Positions 28,144 through 38,304 are shown, counted from the first letter of the stretch. The stretch: 64,000 bases of DNA from Acinetobacter pullicarnis (GCF_006352475.1 NZ_VCMZ01000001.1:1426001-1490000), one strand, 5' to 3'. Numbers and translations: made by a program. The notes: generated by a model not told the origin, from the sequence alone.

Positions 28144-29217
28144 ATGAGAAAAATTTATAAAGGTTTATTTATCGTCACTGCTTTGTTTGCGTCTAATTAT
28201 GCTTTAGCCAATTGTTCGAACAGTTACGGAAAGCCAAATACCACCAAGATCGAAATGAACGGGATGATGCCAAGTTATGCATTAACAGGTCCATTAAAAC
28301 AAGGTGACTTAGTTACTCGAGTAACTGTTGATTATAAGCCATCTAAAACGGATAAGTTGAAATGTACGCCTGACTCACAAGTCTTGCTTAAAATGCAACG
28401 TGCTAATTATGCTGCAGTTGATTATATGGGGGAAGTTCCGGTCCCTCATGCATATTACATTCATAAGGATGCGAGAGGAAACTCAAAACCAGATGACCCC
28501 TCAAATGATTGGATCTATACAGTGCAATTGCCAGATGGTGAATTTTTTTATAATAATCAGTTCGGGAATCATGGTCGTGAAATAAACGTTCCTGAATCTG
28601 ATGATTATGGGCCAAAGCAATTAATTATCTCATTATATGCGGGCAAGGATAATCCGACGACACCACTGACTTTTGGTAGTGCAGGTCAGGTGAGTTTTAT
28701 GGCACATATTCAATTAAATGGTTGGTCATCTACTGATAGTGAAGGGTTGATATATTCTACAACAGGGACAATTACTCCTGCTCCTATAGTCAATATTTGC
28801 AGTCTTGATGTTGGCTCAAAAAATTTGACTTTTAATTTACCTCGTACTGCCAGTAGTGTGTTTCAAAAAATTGGTGATGTGTCTGGTAATGTGACTGAAA
28901 ATCTAACCGTTGATTGTAGTGGCGAAATGATTGCGAGTATGAAACTCAGTAATGCAAACTTTATACAGGATATGAATGGAGAAAATACCATCATCAAGCC
29001 TGCTAAAGATGGGCAAGATTCACAAGCGCTTGGGGTTGGATTTGTTTTGTCGAGTGATGGACAGCGAATAAACAGTGAAGATTTTGTGAAAATACCACAA
29101 GTGATGGGCAAAGGAAAAACCAATATACCGATCAAAGCAGAATATTATCGCTTTGGCTCAGATATAAAAGCAGGCAATGTTGAGGCGACTGCAGATTTTA
29201 CCGTGACGTTTAATTGA
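28144..29217 (+). CDS. fimbrial tip subunit / adhesin, two-domain
   Basis: 357 residues. Signal peptide about 1-22 (ending YALA), then an N-terminal domain (about 23-205) unlike the shaft pilins, then a C-terminal pilin domain from about 215 with two cysteines (NICSLDVG and TVDCSGEM) and a C-terminal strand ATADFTVTFN. This two-domain plan and its position last in the operon are those of tip adhesins such as FimH. Receptor unknown; the N-terminal domain is probably the binding lectin-like part. It starts two bases after the usher stop. Confidence 0.83.
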   Translation: MRKIYKGLFIVTALFASNYALANCSNSYGKPNTTKIEMNGMMPSYALTGPLKQGDLVTRVTVDYKPSKTDKLKCTPDSQVLLKMQRANYAAVDYMGEVPVPHAYYIHKDARGNSKPDDPSNDWIYTVQLPDGEFFYNNQFGNHGREINVPESDDYGPKQLIISLYAGKDNPTTPLTFGSAGQVSFMAHIQLNGWSSTDSEGLIYSTTGTITPAPIVNICSLDVGSKNLTFNLPRTASSVFQKIGDVSGNVTENLTVDCSGEMIASMKLSNANFIQDMNGENTIIKPAKDGQDSQALGVGFVLSSDGQRINSEDFVKIPQVMGKGKTNIPIKAEYYRFGSDIKAGNVEATADFTVTFN

Positions 29218-29229
29218 TTAAGTCAGCCT

Positions 29230-29254
29230 CACCCACTGACGCTTGCAGTGGGTG
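29230..29254. terminator. hairpin between fimbrial tip gene and CYTH-CHAD gene
   Basis: Nine-base-pair GC-rich stem (29230-29238 with 29246-29254, CACCCACTG and complement). No T-run on either side, so its terminator role between these convergent genes is uncertain. Confidence 0.4.
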
Positions 29255-29266
29255 GCCTAGGATGGT

Positions 29267-30724
29267 TTATTTCAAGAATTTACGGCTAACCAAGAACTGC
29301 TCAGTGGCTTCAAGCAGTTTTTCTGCATAGGCCTCTTGTTTGGCGGTGAGCCAGCCCAAGGCAAACCAGTCACTGGCTTCAAGTTCACTTTCTTGCAAGT
29401 AAGAAGCGGATGCCGTCAGAATATGATATTGCTCCGCGGCTTGCTGTGCATCTTGCAAAGACTTGCTATATTTCTGCAAGTTTTTTACATCATAAATACT
29501 GGTCAAGAGTGGGAAGCTAAATTTTAGTTCATTGAGACGCTGTGCCAATTGCGTAAGACTGTCCAAAGCATTTAGATCGACTGCGCTCAAGCTGTCTTGT
29601 AAAAGCTTATATTGCTGTTGCAAAGTATTCTGTGCGAACTGTTTGAGGTCTTGCTTTTGCACCTTGCCCGTTGGGCTCAAACTAAACATCAGCAAATCCA
29701 AATAATGCTGCACGTTTTGTGTAGATTTGACTAAATTAACCAGTTTTTCTTTGCCATATAAAATGTCTTGATCTAGGCTGGCTGCTGTTTTGGGGTTTTG
29801 CAATAAAGCCGCCAAGGTATGCTGCATATGATCGAGATGTTCTAAGTGGCCAAAATAGTCTTTAAATGCACCGAGTTGCTGCAACCATTTTACCGAGATT
29901 CCAGCACTCCAATCTTTTAAAATAGAAAGACTTAAATACAGGTGTTGCAATGCCAACTGTGCTTGCTGGACATGTTCGGGAGTGGCGACGCCTGCTGAAA
30001 TTGCCGCGATATTGGGCAATAAATGCTGCAATTGATTGGCGATCAATAACCGAAGGTTATAATCCGCGCTTTCTTTTTTATTGAACTGAAATGCGCTTTC
30101 CAAGGTTGCTGGGCTCACGTCGAGCTGTTGCAATAATAAATTGCCAAATTCAGCCTTGCTACGCACATCTAACCACAGTTGATATTTTTTGACCCACTCA
30201 TAGCAAAAGTTCAACAGGCTTTGCAACGATCCTTGTTTTAATTCGAATTCAATTTCATAAACCTGATGTTGCGCATCACCACTGCGAATTTCGCCAACAT
30301 CAAGGCTAATTTCAATTTCTGCATCTTCAAATTGCACCATTTTTGCGGTGCGTGTAATGTCAGTTTCAAATTGCAGTTGAAGGCTCTGCTGTTCTGCCCC
30401 CAGTGCTTGATTGAGGATCTGTGCTGCTTCTGCATGTGCTTCATAAGCAGCGAGGTCTAGACCATCTGGTGGAGTTTCACCCAATTCGAGATTATGTTCA
30501 AAACGATGCAGATGGCTTTTACCTGCAGCTTTTAGGGTTTGAACCCATTGCTCGCCTTCACGTCTTTGGCGTAGCGCAATGCCTTGTGCAGCTAATTTAC
30601 GATCTGCGGTATCAAAATATTTCGCTTGTAATTGAAGAGTTTCAGCGCCTTTTGAGTCGATTGCCTTCAGCAAAGCATTGCGGCGAGCTGCTGCAATCTG
30701 AAACTTTAATTCAATCTCAACCAT
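29267..30724 (-). CDS. CYTH-CHAD domain inorganic triphosphatase (YgiF-like)
   Basis: 485 residues. The CYTH domain (about 1-200) starts with EIELKF, the ExExK metal and triphosphate motif, and has LRQRRE and the later EIEFELK and DVRSKAEFG. The C-terminal CHAD domain (about 220-480) is helical and rich in Gln, Leu and Lys/His. E. coli YgiF has the same two-domain plan and hydrolyses inorganic tripolyphosphate; CHAD domains bind polyphosphate. It converges with the fimbrial operon and is monocistronic. Confidence 0.86.
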   Translation of the reverse strand: MVEIELKFQIAAARRNALLKAIDSKGAETLQLQAKYFDTADRKLAAQGIALRQRREGEQWVQTLKAAGKSHLHRFEHNLELGETPPDGLDLAAYEAHAEAAQILNQALGAEQQSLQLQFETDITRTAKMVQFEDAEIEISLDVGEIRSGDAQHQVYEIEFELKQGSLQSLLNFCYEWVKKYQLWLDVRSKAEFGNLLLQQLDVSPATLESAFQFNKKESADYNLRLLIANQLQHLLPNIAAISAGVATPEHVQQAQLALQHLYLSLSILKDWSAGISVKWLQQLGAFKDYFGHLEHLDHMQHTLAALLQNPKTAASLDQDILYGKEKLVNLVKSTQNVQHYLDLLMFSLSPTGKVQKQDLKQFAQNTLQQQYKLLQDSLSAVDLNALDSLTQLAQRLNELKFSFPLLTSIYDVKNLQKYSKSLQDAQQAAEQYHILTASASYLQESELEASDWFALGWLTAKQEAYAEKLLEATEQFLVSRKFLK

Positions 30725-31011
30725 GGTGAAATCCTAGAAATATTATTAAATCATTATTTAAAAAAGCAGTATTGGTCAATCGCATATTACTTCAACCAAT
30801 CTAAACAACAGGAGTGTAGCTGATTCAATAAGATAAGAAAGCTTCTCCCTGTATTGAAATTGAATCATCGTTGGCGAAGCCCGTCCAATTGTCTTTAATT
30901 TCGGCAAAATTTAGATTAAGGTAATTGGGCTGTCATTCGCAAGATGATCAATAAAATCATCATCAGCCAGACGATCGGCACAATAACAAAGAAACCATCA
31001 GGAGAACAAAA

Positions 31012-31392
31012 ATGAATGCTGTTGTTGAAGTACCACCCACCGCTGAAGAACCTCAATATCGGTTACCCATTAAAAAATATTCAGAATTTTATCGCTTTTA
31101 TTTGACTGAACACCGTAATATCAACAGCCGTCGCCTACATACACTCGGCAGCAGTATTGGGCTTTATTGCTTTAATAAAGCATTACGTCAAGGTAAAGCC
31201 AAATATGCTGTTTATGGCATTGTAGCGGGTTATGCCTGTGCATGGGTGGGGCATTTCGTTTTTGAAAAGAATAAACCCGCCAGTTTTAAGCAGCCATTGT
31301 ATAGCTTTATTTCAGATTGGCGGATGCTGTCCGATATTCTACGTGGCAATTTAAGCTTAAAAGATCGTAGCTTAGATAAAATTGAAAGTTAA
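31012..31392 (+). CDS. DUF962/Mpo1-like membrane protein
   Basis: 126 residues. Motifs of the DUF962 family are EFYRFYLTEHRNINSRRLHTLG (His34 and His43), AWVGHFVFEKNKPASF (His81), and the C-terminal PLYSFISDWRMLSDIL. The yeast member Mpo1 is an Fe(II)-dependent enzyme acting on 2-hydroxy fatty acids in the ER; the bacterial role is not settled. Two weak membrane segments lie near 42-56 and 65-84. AGGAG precedes the start at 31012. It is separate from thiE by 115 bases. Confidence 0.8.
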   Translation: MNAVVEVPPTAEEPQYRLPIKKYSEFYRFYLTEHRNINSRRLHTLGSSIGLYCFNKALRQGKAKYAVYGIVAGYACAWVGHFVFEKNKPASFKQPLYSFISDWRMLSDILRGNLSLKDRSLDKIES

Positions 31393-31507
31393 GACTGCTG
31401 ATCAATAAGCCCGTATTGAGCATTGCCACGATGACTTGTTATTTGGGGACGCCCTTGCCACTAAACTTGGTTATAATCGTTGAATATTCAGGTTTTGGAA
31501 GCATTTG

Positions 31508-32128
31508 ATGCGTGGCTTATATTTAATTACCAATGATGATCCGATTCAACAACTGTTGACAAAATTACAGGCAGCCTTGGCAACAGGGCAAGTTGCGATT
31601 CTGCAATATCGCCGTAAAAAGGTGCAGCCCAGTGCACAGCCACCAGAAATTGAACAGATCAAAGCTTTATGTGAGCAATATCAAACCCCATTGGTGATCA
31701 ATGATGATCTAGATTTCGCAGTTCAATTTGGTCTCGGGGTGCATTTAGGTCAATCGGATGGTGAAGTTGCCGATGCGGTGGCACGTTTAGCACAAGGTGC
31801 AATTATTGGTCGGACTTGTGTGGGTTCGCTAGAATTGGCTGAACAAGCCATTCATGAGGGCGCAAGCTACGTGGCTTTTGGAGCAATTTATGCGACCCCG
31901 ACCAAACCTGAAGCGGGTTGTATTGGCATTAGCGTGTTGCAACAAGCGCAACACGCTTTTGATGTGCCTATTTGTGCCATTGGTGGTCTTAGCGTTGAGA
32001 ACTCACAACCGGTGATTGCAGCGGGTGCAGGACTCTGTGCGGTCATTAGTGATATATTGGCGCTTCCCGTGGAAAAAATTCCAATGCGTGTTAATGCATG
32101 GGCAAAATTATTTGCAGAAAACATCTAA
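31508..32128 (+). CDS. thiE: thiamine-phosphate synthase ThiE
   Basis: 206-residue TIM-barrel enzyme joining the pyrimidine diphosphate and the thiazole phosphate made through ThiG. Family marks are GLYLITND at the start, NDDLDFAVQFGLGVHLGQSD, GRTCVGSLE and YVAFGAIYATPTK, with phosphate contacts near IGGLS. ATG at 31508 with GGAAG about eight bases upstream; a TTG one codon earlier is unlikely. Slightly short of E. coli ThiE. It stands upstream of hemL with a 73-base gap, which fits co-transcription. No TPP riboswitch is recognisable upstream. Confidence 0.9.
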   Translation: MRGLYLITNDDPIQQLLTKLQAALATGQVAILQYRRKKVQPSAQPPEIEQIKALCEQYQTPLVINDDLDFAVQFGLGVHLGQSDGEVADAVARLAQGAIIGRTCVGSLELAEQAIHEGASYVAFGAIYATPTKPEAGCIGISVLQQAQHAFDVPICAIGGLSVENSQPVIAAGAGLCAVISDILALPVEKIPMRVNAWAKLFAENI

Positions 32129-32201
32129 ACCGTCGTTCATTAATCGTTGTTGAAAATATTTAGTTTTCTATTCAATACACTTAGTTAAGTTGGGTAAATT
32201 C

Positions 32202-33506
32202 ATGAGCTTATCTCCAAAGCAAGAGCAGTTGTTTAAACAAGCCAGTAAACATATTCCAGGCGGTGTGAATTCGCCGGTACGTGCTTTTAATGGTGTGGGT
32301 GGTACGCCAGTTTTTATTGAAAAGGCCAAAGGGGCCTATTTGTATGACGTTGATGGTAAACGTTATGTTGACTATGTTGGTTCATGGGGGCCAATGATTT
32401 TGGGGCATGCGCATCCAGATATTATTGCTGCTGTACAAAAAGCCGCTGAAGATGGTTTGAGCTTTGGTGCGCCAACGGTATATGAAACCACTTTGGCCGA
32501 TATTATTTGTGAAATCATGCCGTCGATTGAAATGGTACGTATGACCAATTCAGGTACAGAAGCCACCATGACCGCAATTCGTTTGGCACGTGGTTATACT
32601 GGCCGCGATAAGATTGTCAAATTCGAAGGTTGTTATCATGGGCATTCTGATTCGCTGTTGGTGAAAGCTGGGTCTGGCATGTTGACTTTGGGTGAGCCGA
32701 CTTCAAAAGGTGTACCTGCAGATTTTGCGAAACATACCATTACCTTGCCATATAACGATATTGAAGCGGTCAAAGCTTGTTTTGCTAAATTTGGCGATGA
32801 AATTGCTGGGGTGATTGTCGAGCCAATCGCAGGTAACATGAATTTGGTTAAACCAATTGTGGGTTTCTTAGAGACTATTCGTGAACAATGTGATGCTTAC
32901 AAAGCCGTATTTATCATTGATGAAGTGATGACAGGTTTCCGCGTGGCATTGGGTGGGGCACAAGCACTGTATAACGTTAAACCAGATTTGACCACATTGG
33001 GTAAAATCATTGGTGCTGGCTTACCTGTCGGTGCATTTGGCGGTAAGCGTGAAATCATGGAATGTATCGCACCACTTGGTGGGGTTTATCAAGCAGGAAC
33101 GTTGTCAGGTAATCCATTGGCAATGCGTGCTGGGATTCGTATGTTTGAACACTTGCGTCAGCCGAATTTCTATGTTGACTTAAATGCTAAAATGACCAAG
33201 TTACTCAATGGTTTACAGCAGGCAGCCGATGCTGCTGGTGTCCCATTTAGAACTGAACATGCTGGTGGTTTATTTGGAATGTATTTTACCGATCAGCCTG
33301 AAATTACCAGCTTTGAGCATATCTTAAAGTGTAATGCTGATGCCTTCCGCTTATTCTTCCATGGCATGTTAAAGCGTGGTGTCAACTTTGCGCCAGCGGC
33401 ATATGAAGCCGGCTTTATCTCGATTGCCCATAGCGACGAAGATATTGAATTTACCATTCAAGCGGCAACTGAAGTCTTTGCCGAAATGAAAGCGGCTGAA
33501 GTCTGA
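32202..33506 (+). CDS. hemL: glutamate-1-semialdehyde 2,1-aminomutase
   Basis: 434 residues, the normal length for GSA aminomutase, a PLP enzyme of the C5 route to 5-aminolevulinate for haem. PLP lysine is Lys268 in [12 protein letters not shown]; the N-terminal [12 protein letters not shown], the [12 protein letters not shown] stretch, and FIIDEVMTG (PLP-pyridine Asp) are all intact. ATG at 32202 is preferred over a TTG four codons earlier. It ends at a strong terminator (33561). Confidence 0.96.
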   Translation: MSLSPKQEQLFKQASKHIPGGVNSPVRAFNGVGGTPVFIEKAKGAYLYDVDGKRYVDYVGSWGPMILGHAHPDIIAAVQKAAEDGLSFGAPTVYETTLADIICEIMPSIEMVRMTNSGTEATMTAIRLARGYTGRDKIVKFEGCYHGHSDSLLVKAGSGMLTLGEPTSKGVPADFAKHTITLPYNDIEAVKACFAKFGDEIAGVIVEPIAGNMNLVKPIVGFLETIREQCDAYKAVFIIDEVMTGFRVALGGAQALYNVKPDLTTLGKIIGAGLPVGAFGGKREIMECIAPLGGVYQAGTLSGNPLAMRAGIRMFEHLRQPNFYVDLNAKMTKLLNGLQQAADAAGVPFRTEHAGGLFGMYFTDQPEITSFEHILKCNADAFRLFFHGMLKRGVNFAPAAYEAGFISIAHSDEDIEFTIQAATEVFAEMKAAEV

Positions 33507-33560
33507 AAGAGCGTTTTGAGCAAGACCATTTAAAGCTAAACTAAGTTTTGGCTGTATTAG

Positions 33561-33600
33561 AAAAAACAGTTCGGGCAGATGCTGCGCGAACTGTTTTTTT
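33561..33600 (+). terminator. Rho-independent terminator after hemL
   Basis: Stem AAACAGTTCG with CGAACTGTTT around a GC-rich loop, flanked by A-run and seven T; usable from both strands, which suits the convergent lipoprotein gene. Confidence 0.88.
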
Positions 33601-33623
33601 ATGCGGATTTAAAAGGGTATTGG

Positions 33624-34334
33624 TTATTCAAAAATTTTCTGTGCTGCTTGGAAAGGCAGGGTGATGACATCAATCGCAACGGCAAATGGGAACAGCACCA
33701 GTTTTTGTAGACCGCCTTTTGCTGTTTGACGAGAATGGGTCTGAGATTCAGTGGTGTAAATAGAAACACGATACGGTTTGCTGAGTGGCTGCATTGACGA
33801 TTGTAATGTACTCATGTTGTTGGCCACTGGGTAAACCACACCTGCAAGTGGAATATTAAAGCAGAAACGTTGTGCATCCATACGTTTATCACTCGAAGTG
33901 GTACATTCTTCAGCACCATTTTGAATGAAAAATTCTAAATCTTTTTTGCTAATGTCTTGCTGTAATTTGACATACGTTAGCGGCAAGGTGCCGGTGAAAT
34001 TGCCATCATTTAAGGCCGAATTAAAAGTTAGGTCTTTATTGATTTGGATATTTTTAGGGTCTAATTTGGTAATTAAACGAACAAATTGTCCACCGCCTTG
34101 AGTCAAGATATAACTGTTTTTCCCACCAGCAATCACCACACTATCGATCGGGAGATTCGGTAAAGCTTGCGCGGGTTTACCAAAAGCAATCACAGTGTCT
34201 TCAACTAAATTAATGCGAGAGGTACTGGTATAGGTGCCGGTCTCTTTTTTCATTAATGTTGAGGTTGCACATCCAGCTAAGCCTAAACTTGCGACTGTGC
34301 CGATCACTAAAGATTTTTTTATGGTTTGCAACAT
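33624..34334 (-). CDS. outer-membrane-type lipoprotein, YceK-like
   Basis: 236 residues with a lipobox LAGC and Cys22 as the lipidated residue. The +2 residue is Ala, so sorting to the outer membrane is expected. The C-terminus has FPFAVAIDVITLPFQ, the pattern of small YceK/YidQ (DUF1375) lipoproteins, but this protein is three times longer, so the relation may cover only the tail. Two cysteines at about 140 and 156 could form a disulfide. Function unknown. Monocistronic, convergent with hemL. Confidence 0.75.
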   Translation of the reverse strand: MLQTIKKSLVIGTVASLGLAGCATSTLMKKETGTYTSTSRINLVEDTVIAFGKPAQALPNLPIDSVVIAGGKNSYILTQGGGQFVRLITKLDPKNIQINKDLTFNSALNDGNFTGTLPLTYVKLQQDISKKDLEFFIQNGAEECTTSSDKRMDAQRFCFNIPLAGVVYPVANNMSTLQSSMQPLSKPYRVSIYTTESQTHSRQTAKGGLQKLVLFPFAVAIDVITLPFQAAQKIFE

Positions 34335-34617
34335 GCATTTTACTCTTCTAAGGTTTCTTGTTGTTTATAGCACTTCCATCCAGATAAGTTAAGTGATTGA
34401 TATTGTATTCAGATACAGCACGAGACGGTTGCATTCAGATTTACAATGGAGGGGGTTTGATATTACAGGCAGAGCGGAGCGTTAATGGGAAGATCATCAA
34501 AGTCAAGCTTCGTGATCGACGATTTAAAACATAAAGTTTGTGCTTATGCATTGTAATTTAAGGCTAAGCTTTTTATCATGGCTCGCTTGTTGTGCATGAT
34601 CTGCTTGGAATCGCCTC

Positions 34618-35262
34618 TTGAGTAATTTTCTAACTGAACACCTGATTCATCGTGATGACGCATTTATGGTGATTCACAAACCTGCAGCGTTGCTTACCGT
34701 ACCTGGGAAAACTCCTGATCTACAAGATTGTTTAATCAATCGCCTGTTGGCAGAAGAAGCCCAAACGCTCTTGATTCATCGTTTAGATCGAGATACCTCA
34801 GGTATATTGGTATTTGCTTTGCATAAGGCAGCACAGAAAAGTATCTCGAATCAATTTCAACTGCGCCAAACAGATAAAACCTATCAAGCTTTAGTTGCCG
34901 GCCACCTTCAAGGTGAGGGAACGATTGATATTCCAGTCATTTATGATCCGACACGCCCACCATTGCATATGGTCGATGCCAATGAGAAAAAGCCTGCTTT
35001 AACCCATTGGAAAAGTCTAGAGCAGTTCCAAATAGATGGGCAGCCAGTCAGTCGTATTGAACTGACACCGATTACGGGTCGCTCACATCAACTTCGCGTG
35101 CATATGCAATATCTTGGTCATCCGATTCTTGGCGATACGCTGTATGCGACGCCCGAACAACAGCAGTTGGTGTCACGTTTATGTTTACATGCCCAGCAGT
35201 TGAGTTTTGATCATCCTGAGACTGGGCAGCGGGTTAATTTCTACTGCGAAGTCCCATTTTAG
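34618..35262 (+). CDS. RluA-family pseudouridine synthase
   Basis: 214 residues. Catalytic motif HRLDRDTSGIL has Asp57; GRSHQLRVHM, HPILGDTLY and LCLHAQQLSF are the other RluA marks. No S4 domain, as in RluA itself. The start is TTG at 34618: the stop at 34597 rules out earlier starts, the first ATG in frame (34666) would delete the conserved DDAFMVIHKP strand, and GGA lies about nine bases upstream of the TTG. Likely modifies 23S rRNA or tRNA (RluA: positions 746 and tRNA 32 in E. coli); the exact target cannot be read here. Confidence 0.83.
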   Translation: MSNFLTEHLIHRDDAFMVIHKPAALLTVPGKTPDLQDCLINRLLAEEAQTLLIHRLDRDTSGILVFALHKAAQKSISNQFQLRQTDKTYQALVAGHLQGEGTIDIPVIYDPTRPPLHMVDANEKKPALTHWKSLEQFQIDGQPVSRIELTPITGRSHQLRVHMQYLGHPILGDTLYATPEQQQLVSRLCLHAQQLSFDHPETGQRVNFYCEVPF

Positions 35263-35410
35263 GTAAATACTTTTAAACACTCGTCGAATACACTCACTAT
35301 TTCGTGAGGTTTATGTCAAAATATATGGTTGCAAGACGCTTAATTGTGCTTAATTCATAAAATCATTGAATTTGCGTTAAGCGTGTTAACTCAGAGAAAG
35401 GTGGAACAAA

Positions 35411-38239
35411 TTGCATCAGTTTGCTATAGGTCAACGTTGGTTATCGGACACAGAAACAGAACTTGGGTTAGGTGTACTTATAGATGTTGATGAGCGCTCG
35501 ATCAGTATATTATTTCCTAAAAGTGATGAAACTCGAGTTTATGCGCGTAACAACGCACCTTTGTCGCGAATCGTATTCAACATCAATGATGAAATTCAAG
35601 ATCAAGAAGGCACGCTTTGGATTGTTGAATCCTTAGACGATCAACGCGGTGTAATTCGCTATAACGTGACCCGCACCTTGAGTACGGGTGAACAGCAACA
35701 AAAAGCCCTCAATGAAACGCGTATTGGTGCACAGATCCAATTGTCACGTCCATTAGAGCGTTTGTTGGCCAGCCAAATTGATTATAAAGAATGGTATGAC
35801 TTGCGTATTGAGGCTTTACAACTCAAAGCCAGTATGCAAAACAGCCGTTTGCGTGGTTTGATCGGTTCACGTGTGGGCCTGATTCCGCACCAGTTATATA
35901 TCGCACATGAAGTAGGTCAACGCTTTGCACCGCGTGTATTGCTTGCCGATGAAGTGGGTTTGGGTAAAACCATTGAAGCTGGACTGATTATTCATCAACA
36001 GCTAAAAACTGGACGTTCAGAACGTATTTTGGTGTTGGTGCCAGATTCCCTACAATATCAGTGGATGATTGAAATGCGTCGCCGTTTCAATCTGCAATTC
36101 TCTTTATTTGATTTAACCCGTACTGCGGCCATGAAAGAGCATGACCCTGAACTCAATCCCTTCTTGTCTGAACAATGCATCATTGCCAGTGTTGACCTGT
36201 TGGTCGATCATGATGATCTCCGTGAGCAAGCGGTTGAAGCCGGATTTGACCTGTTGGTGGTCGATGAAGCACATCACTTGATGTGGAATGAAGAAGAGGG
36301 CGGTAATGACCGCTATGACCTGATCGAAGAGCTCGCAGAGCAAACTGCAGGGGTACTGCTCCTGACAGCAACGCCAGAGCAACTCGGGGTAGAAAGTCAT
36401 TTTGCTCGTTTACGTTTACTCGATCCCCAACGTTTTAGTTCGCTTGAAAACTTCCTTGATGAAGAACAGCAATATCAACATACCGCACAAATTGCTGAAG
36501 TGTTGATGTCTGACCAAGCATTAGAAGCAGCACATTTTAGTGCGATTGAGCAATTGCTCGGTCATGCGATTGAAGACCAACCAGAACAGCGTTATCGTGC
36601 GATTCATGAATTACTCGATCGTCATGGCACAGGTCGTATTTTATTCCGTAATACTCGTGAAGCCATTCAAGGTTTCCCAGGCCGTGACTGTTTGCCTGCA
36701 CCAATTCCAGCACCAGCACATTGGTCAATGGATGGTAAGTTGCGTGAGCAAATGTGGCCAGAAGAAAGTCAATTGGATGGCAGCTGGTTAGAGTCAGATC
36801 CACGGGTGACGTGGTTGATGGAAGTTTTACGTAAAGACTTAAAACATAAGAAAGTATTGCTGATCGCCCGCAGTGGCCCAGTGGTTGAAGCCTTAGAAAA
36901 TGTATTACGTTTACACGCAGGCATTCGCACAGCCATGTTCCATGAAGGCATGAGCTTGTTGGAACGTGACCAAGCAGCGGCTTATTTTGCTGAAGATTCT
37001 TATGGTGCGCAGATTTTACTGTGTTCTGAAATTGGTTCAGAAGGACGTAACTTCCAATTTGCCTCTGACCTGATTTTATTTGACTTACCATCAAATCCAG
37101 ATGTGTTAGAGCAACGTATTGGTCGACTCGATCGTATTGGTCAAGAAAATCGTATTCAAATTCATGTGCCTTATCTCATCGGCACTGCGCAAGAGCGTAT
37201 GTTCCGTTGGTACAATGAAGGCCTGAATATTTTCACCAATATTTCTCCGACTGCACAGACTTTACAAGAAAACTTTATTGTCGACCTCAAAGGTTGCTTA
37301 CTGGGTGACCTCGGTCAACAGTTCGAAGATCTTTTGGAAAATGTCAGCTTGCAACGTGAAGCTTTAGAAGCTGAACTACAAGAAGGCCGCGATCGCCTAC
37401 TCGAATATAACTCTTGTCGTCCAGTGGTGGCGCAGGAAATCGTGCAAGCGCTTGAAGACTATGATGATAACAGTACTTTGCCACAGTTTATGAAGCGCTT
37501 TATGGCATCGACCAATATTGACTTTGATGAGCAAAGCAATGGTACGGTGATCATTAAGCCAACTGAGCAAATGCAAGTACAAGGTATTAGTCTCGATGAA
37601 GATGGCATGACTGTGACCTTCTATCGTGACCAAGCGTTGGTGCGTGAAGATGCACAGTATCTGACTTTTGAACATCCCTTTACCGAAAGCGTAATGGACA
37701 TGATTCAAACCCAATCTTTTGGTAGTACCAACGTGGCATTACTGAAAACCAATGCCTTAAAGCAAGGTTCAATTCTGCTTGAAGTTTGGTTTAAAGTAGA
37801 TGTGGTTGCACCGAAGGCGTTGAACTTGCCTGCAAGTTTACCGACACAGTTGATCCGCGTATTGCTCAGTGAAAATGGTCAAGATTTATCCTTGAAAATT
37901 GATCCTGAAATCATCAAGCCTTATCTAAGTCATTTAGATGGCAACAGCAGTCGTCAAGTGGTCAAAGCGCGCCGTGACATCGTTGAACAACGTTATGCAC
38001 AAGCTTTAGAGATTGCAAAACAGGCACTTCCGGCATTACAGGAACAGGCGAAATCGATTTATAGCAGTAAATGGCAATATGAGATTGATCGTCTGACCTA
38101 CCTCAAACAATTCAATCCAAGTATTCGCGGTGATGAAATTCAACGCCTAGAGAAATTCCAACAGGAAGGCTTGAACTTGTTAAATGGTCTTGCGGTAACG
38201 CCAGAAGCGATTCGAATTTTGGTGGTGGTGAAGCCTTAA
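35411..38239 (+). CDS. rapA: RNA polymerase-associated helicase-like ATPase RapA
   Basis: 942 residues against 968 in E. coli. The N-terminal Tudor-like domains (GQRWLSDTETELGLG, about 1-100) are followed by the Swi2/Snf2 core: Walker A GLGKT (183-187), DEAH (285-288), TATPEQLG, and the helicase C lobe with the IGRLDRIGQ motif. RapA binds RNA polymerase and helps recycle it after termination. Start is the TTG at 35411 with AAAGGTGG six bases before; the family N-terminus begins exactly there and no ATG is nearby. Monocistronic, ending at the terminator at 38280. Confidence 0.94.
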   Translation: MHQFAIGQRWLSDTETELGLGVLIDVDERSISILFPKSDETRVYARNNAPLSRIVFNINDEIQDQEGTLWIVESLDDQRGVIRYNVTRTLSTGEQQQKALNETRIGAQIQLSRPLERLLASQIDYKEWYDLRIEALQLKASMQNSRLRGLIGSRVGLIPHQLYIAHEVGQRFAPRVLLADEVGLGKTIEAGLIIHQQLKTGRSERILVLVPDSLQYQWMIEMRRRFNLQFSLFDLTRTAAMKEHDPELNPFLSEQCIIASVDLLVDHDDLREQAVEAGFDLLVVDEAHHLMWNEEEGGNDRYDLIEELAEQTAGVLLLTATPEQLGVESHFARLRLLDPQRFSSLENFLDEEQQYQHTAQIAEVLMSDQALEAAHFSAIEQLLGHAIEDQPEQRYRAIHELLDRHGTGRILFRNTREAIQGFPGRDCLPAPIPAPAHWSMDGKLREQMWPEESQLDGSWLESDPRVTWLMEVLRKDLKHKKVLLIARSGPVVEALENVLRLHAGIRTAMFHEGMSLLERDQAAAYFAEDSYGAQILLCSEIGSEGRNFQFASDLILFDLPSNPDVLEQRIGRLDRIGQENRIQIHVPYLIGTAQERMFRWYNEGLNIFTNISPTAQTLQENFIVDLKGCLLGDLGQQFEDLLENVSLQREALEAELQEGRDRLLEYNSCRPVVAQEIVQALEDYDDNSTLPQFMKRFMASTNIDFDEQSNGTVIIKPTEQMQVQGISLDEDGMTVTFYRDQALVREDAQYLTFEHPFTESVMDMIQTQSFGSTNVALLKTNALKQGSILLEVWFKVDVVAPKALNLPASLPTQLIRVLLSENGQDLSLKIDPEIIKPYLSHLDGNSSRQVVKARRDIVEQRYAQALEIAKQALPALQEQAKSIYSSKWQYEIDRLTYLKQFNPSIRGDEIQRLEKFQQEGLNLLNGLAVTPEAIRILVVVKP

Positions 38240-38279
38240 TCAAATCGTGTTTAAGTGATGATTGCAGTGTCTGGTTATT

Positions 38280-38304
38280 AAAAGCTTCTTCGGAAGCTTT
38301 TTTA
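38280..38304 (+). terminator. Rho-independent terminator after rapA
   Basis: Eight-base-pair stem around a UUCG tetraloop (38281-38300) followed by T-run. Confidence 0.9.

Noticed and set aside
29230..29254. Firm terminator for the fimbrial operon
   Set aside because: The hairpin is good but has no T-run on either strand, so it was listed with low confidence only.
31393..31507. TPP riboswitch before thiE or thiS
   Set aside because: The conserved CUGAGA and related THI-box core were not found in the spacers.
36537..37094. Long open frame antisense to rapA
   Set aside because: It lies inside a well supported gene, has low-complexity His/Leu-rich composition and no ribosome site; it mirrors rapA codon bias.
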